From the NCBI GenBank assembly GCA_902494515.1, contig CABUTS010000006.1, positions 1 to 64,000 on the forward strand: 64,000 nt of DNA, read 5' to 3'. The notes under the pieces were generated by a model. It ran no database searches. It worked only from the letters and a program-made list of their open reading frames with translations, and had not been told where the DNA came from. Positions 63,172-64,000 of the stretch are shown in pieces. The translations under genes and the position numbers were made by a program. Positions within the stretch are counted from its first letter, which is position 1; each line of letters starts with the position of its first letter. The DNA is from an uncultured Muribaculaceae bacterium (GTDB lineage: Bacteria; Bacteroidota; Bacteroidia; Bacteroidales; Muribaculaceae).

Positions 63172-64000
63172 TTACAGGGCGCGGGCAACTTCGACTTCCT
63201 CGAAGCCTTCGATGATGTCGCCCTGCTGGATGTCGTTGTAGCCCGAGATTGACAGACCGCACTCGAGTCCGGCAACAACTTCCTTGGCGTCGTCTTTGAA
63301 GCGCTTGAGCGAGCCCAGAGCACCGGTGTAGCGGACGATGCCGTCGCGGATGACACGGACCTTGTTGGTTCGCTTGATCTTGCCTTCGCGTACAAGGGCG
63401 CCGGCGATGGTGCCGACCTTCGAGATCTTGTAGGTTTCGAGCACCTCGGCAGTTCCGGTAACCTCCTCCTTGACTTCGGGAGCAAGCATGCCGGCCATAG
63501 CGTCCGTCACCTCTTCAATTGCCTGATAAATAACTGAGTAAAGACGGATTTCGACGCCTTCCTGCTCGGCCTGACGGCGGGCGGCCTGCGACGGACGGAC
63601 CTGGAAGCCGATGATGATGGCGTCGGAGGCGGCGGCCAGAGAGACATCGCTCTCGGAGATGGCGCCGACGGCCTTATGGATGACGTTAACCTGGATTTCG
63701 GGGGTCGTGAGCTTGATCAGCGAATCGCTCAGAGCCTCGATGGAGCCGTCGACATCGCCCTTGACAATGATATTGAGCTCCTTGAAGGTGCCGAGAGCCT
63801 GACGGCGGGCAACCTCGTCGAGGGTCAGACGTTTGGCTGTGCGGGTCGACATTTCGCGCTGCAGCTGCTGGCGCTTGGTAGCGATTTCGCGGGCTTCCTG
63901 CTCGGACTCCAGCACGGTGAAGGTGTCGCCGGCGGTCGGAGCGCCGTTCAGGCCCAGTATCAGCGCAGGCTCGGCGGGGCCGGCTCCGTTGATACGCTGG
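63172..64000 (-). CDS. infB: Translation initiation factor IF-2, 3' part (continues beyond window)
   Basis: About 276 C-terminal residues are present. Domain III/IV region: [100 protein letters not shown] ending VARAL. The GTPase part lies to the right of the window. IF-2 places initiator tRNA on the ribosome. folK follows 11 bp later. Confidence 0.96.
   Translation of the reverse strand, partial: QRINGAGPAEPALILGLNGAPTAGDTFTVLESEQEAREIATKRQQLQREMSTRTAKRLTLDEVARRQALGTFKELNIIVKGDVDGSIEALSDSLIKLTTPEIQVNVIHKAVGAISESDVSLAAASDAIIIGFQVRPSQAARRQAEQEGVEIRLYSVIYQAIEEVTDAMAGMLAPEVKEEVTGTAEVLETYKISKVGTIAGALVREGKIKRTNKVRVIRDGIVRYTGALGSLKRFKDDAKEVVAGLECGLSISGYNDIQQGDIIEGFEEVEVARAL

Overview
The window looks like a chromosomal segment of a Bacteroidota gut commensal, most likely order Bacteroidales and plausibly Muribaculaceae. 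The taxon is an inference from gene content and promoters; no marker was searched. Evidence includes promoters of the Bacteroidota type (TTG, about 19-20 bp, TAnnTTTG), a SusC-type TonB-dependent receptor, a type IX secretion plug protein, DUF4492 next to cydAB, an OmpA-family barrel, GH2/GH43/GH115 polysaccharide genes and a vor/kor ketoacid oxidoreductase. Most genes are rich in C at third codon positions, so the AT-rich stretches stand out as foreign.

Layout. 1-5033 is the end of an integrated element next to tRNA-Phe: a 5'-truncated relaxase, an AT-rich secreted protein gene, an IS4-type insertion sequence with visible terminal inverted repeats, and a 730-bp gene-free stretch. That stretch holds a candidate structured RNA with its own promoter and a cluster of integrase-arm-like repeats. 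5528-11393 is a minus-strand operon for a TonB-dependent receptor and two surface lipoproteins with DUF5689 domains. 11637-13350 is a small accessory island: a three-gene DUF3990/DUF3791 cassette (ADP-ribosyltransferase-like fold) between two related signal-peptide ORFs, then a decayed HigBA toxin-antitoxin pair. 13515-20051 carries plant-polysaccharide enzymes: GH2 beta-galactosidase, a GH115 gene lacking its catalytic domain, and GH43. 20904-23659 is the four-subunit 2-oxoacid:ferredoxin oxidoreductase operon. A DUF4143-type AAA ATPase with a striking operator array follows, then cytochrome bd oxidase (cydAB plus DUF4492).

28615-46504 is mostly housekeeping: DUF4494, YggS, an MFS sugar transporter, transketolase, an OmpA porin, uracil-DNA glycosylase, the T9SS plug protein, an AspT-like transporter, an MsbA-like ABC exporter, thioredoxin, PEP carboxykinase, QueA and an ArgC-like protein without the usual active-site cysteine. 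46898-51486 begins an exopolysaccharide pathway (WecA/MraY-like transferase, Wza-like export protein, Wzc-like tyrosine autokinase). 51919-61872 is a forward run: speA, truA, acyl-ACP thioesterase, menA, recF, DUF721, a hotdog thioesterase, ribH, an RsmI-like methyltransferase, an MBL hydrolase and a secreted endonuclease/exonuclease/phosphatase. The right end has two gene relics, folK with an in-frame tandem-repeat insertion, and the 3' part of infB.

Most novel-looking features: (i) a dispersed 37-bp intergenic repeat (GTAACTTTCGTTC followed by a CGCGCG palindrome), present in three near-identical copies plus one variant and each preceded by a short-period repeat array; (ii) the structured RNA with promoter and terminator, cut off from its apparent downstream gene by the IS; (iii) the DUF3990/DUF3791 cassette; (iv) three evenly spaced palindromic operators upstream of the AAA ATPase.
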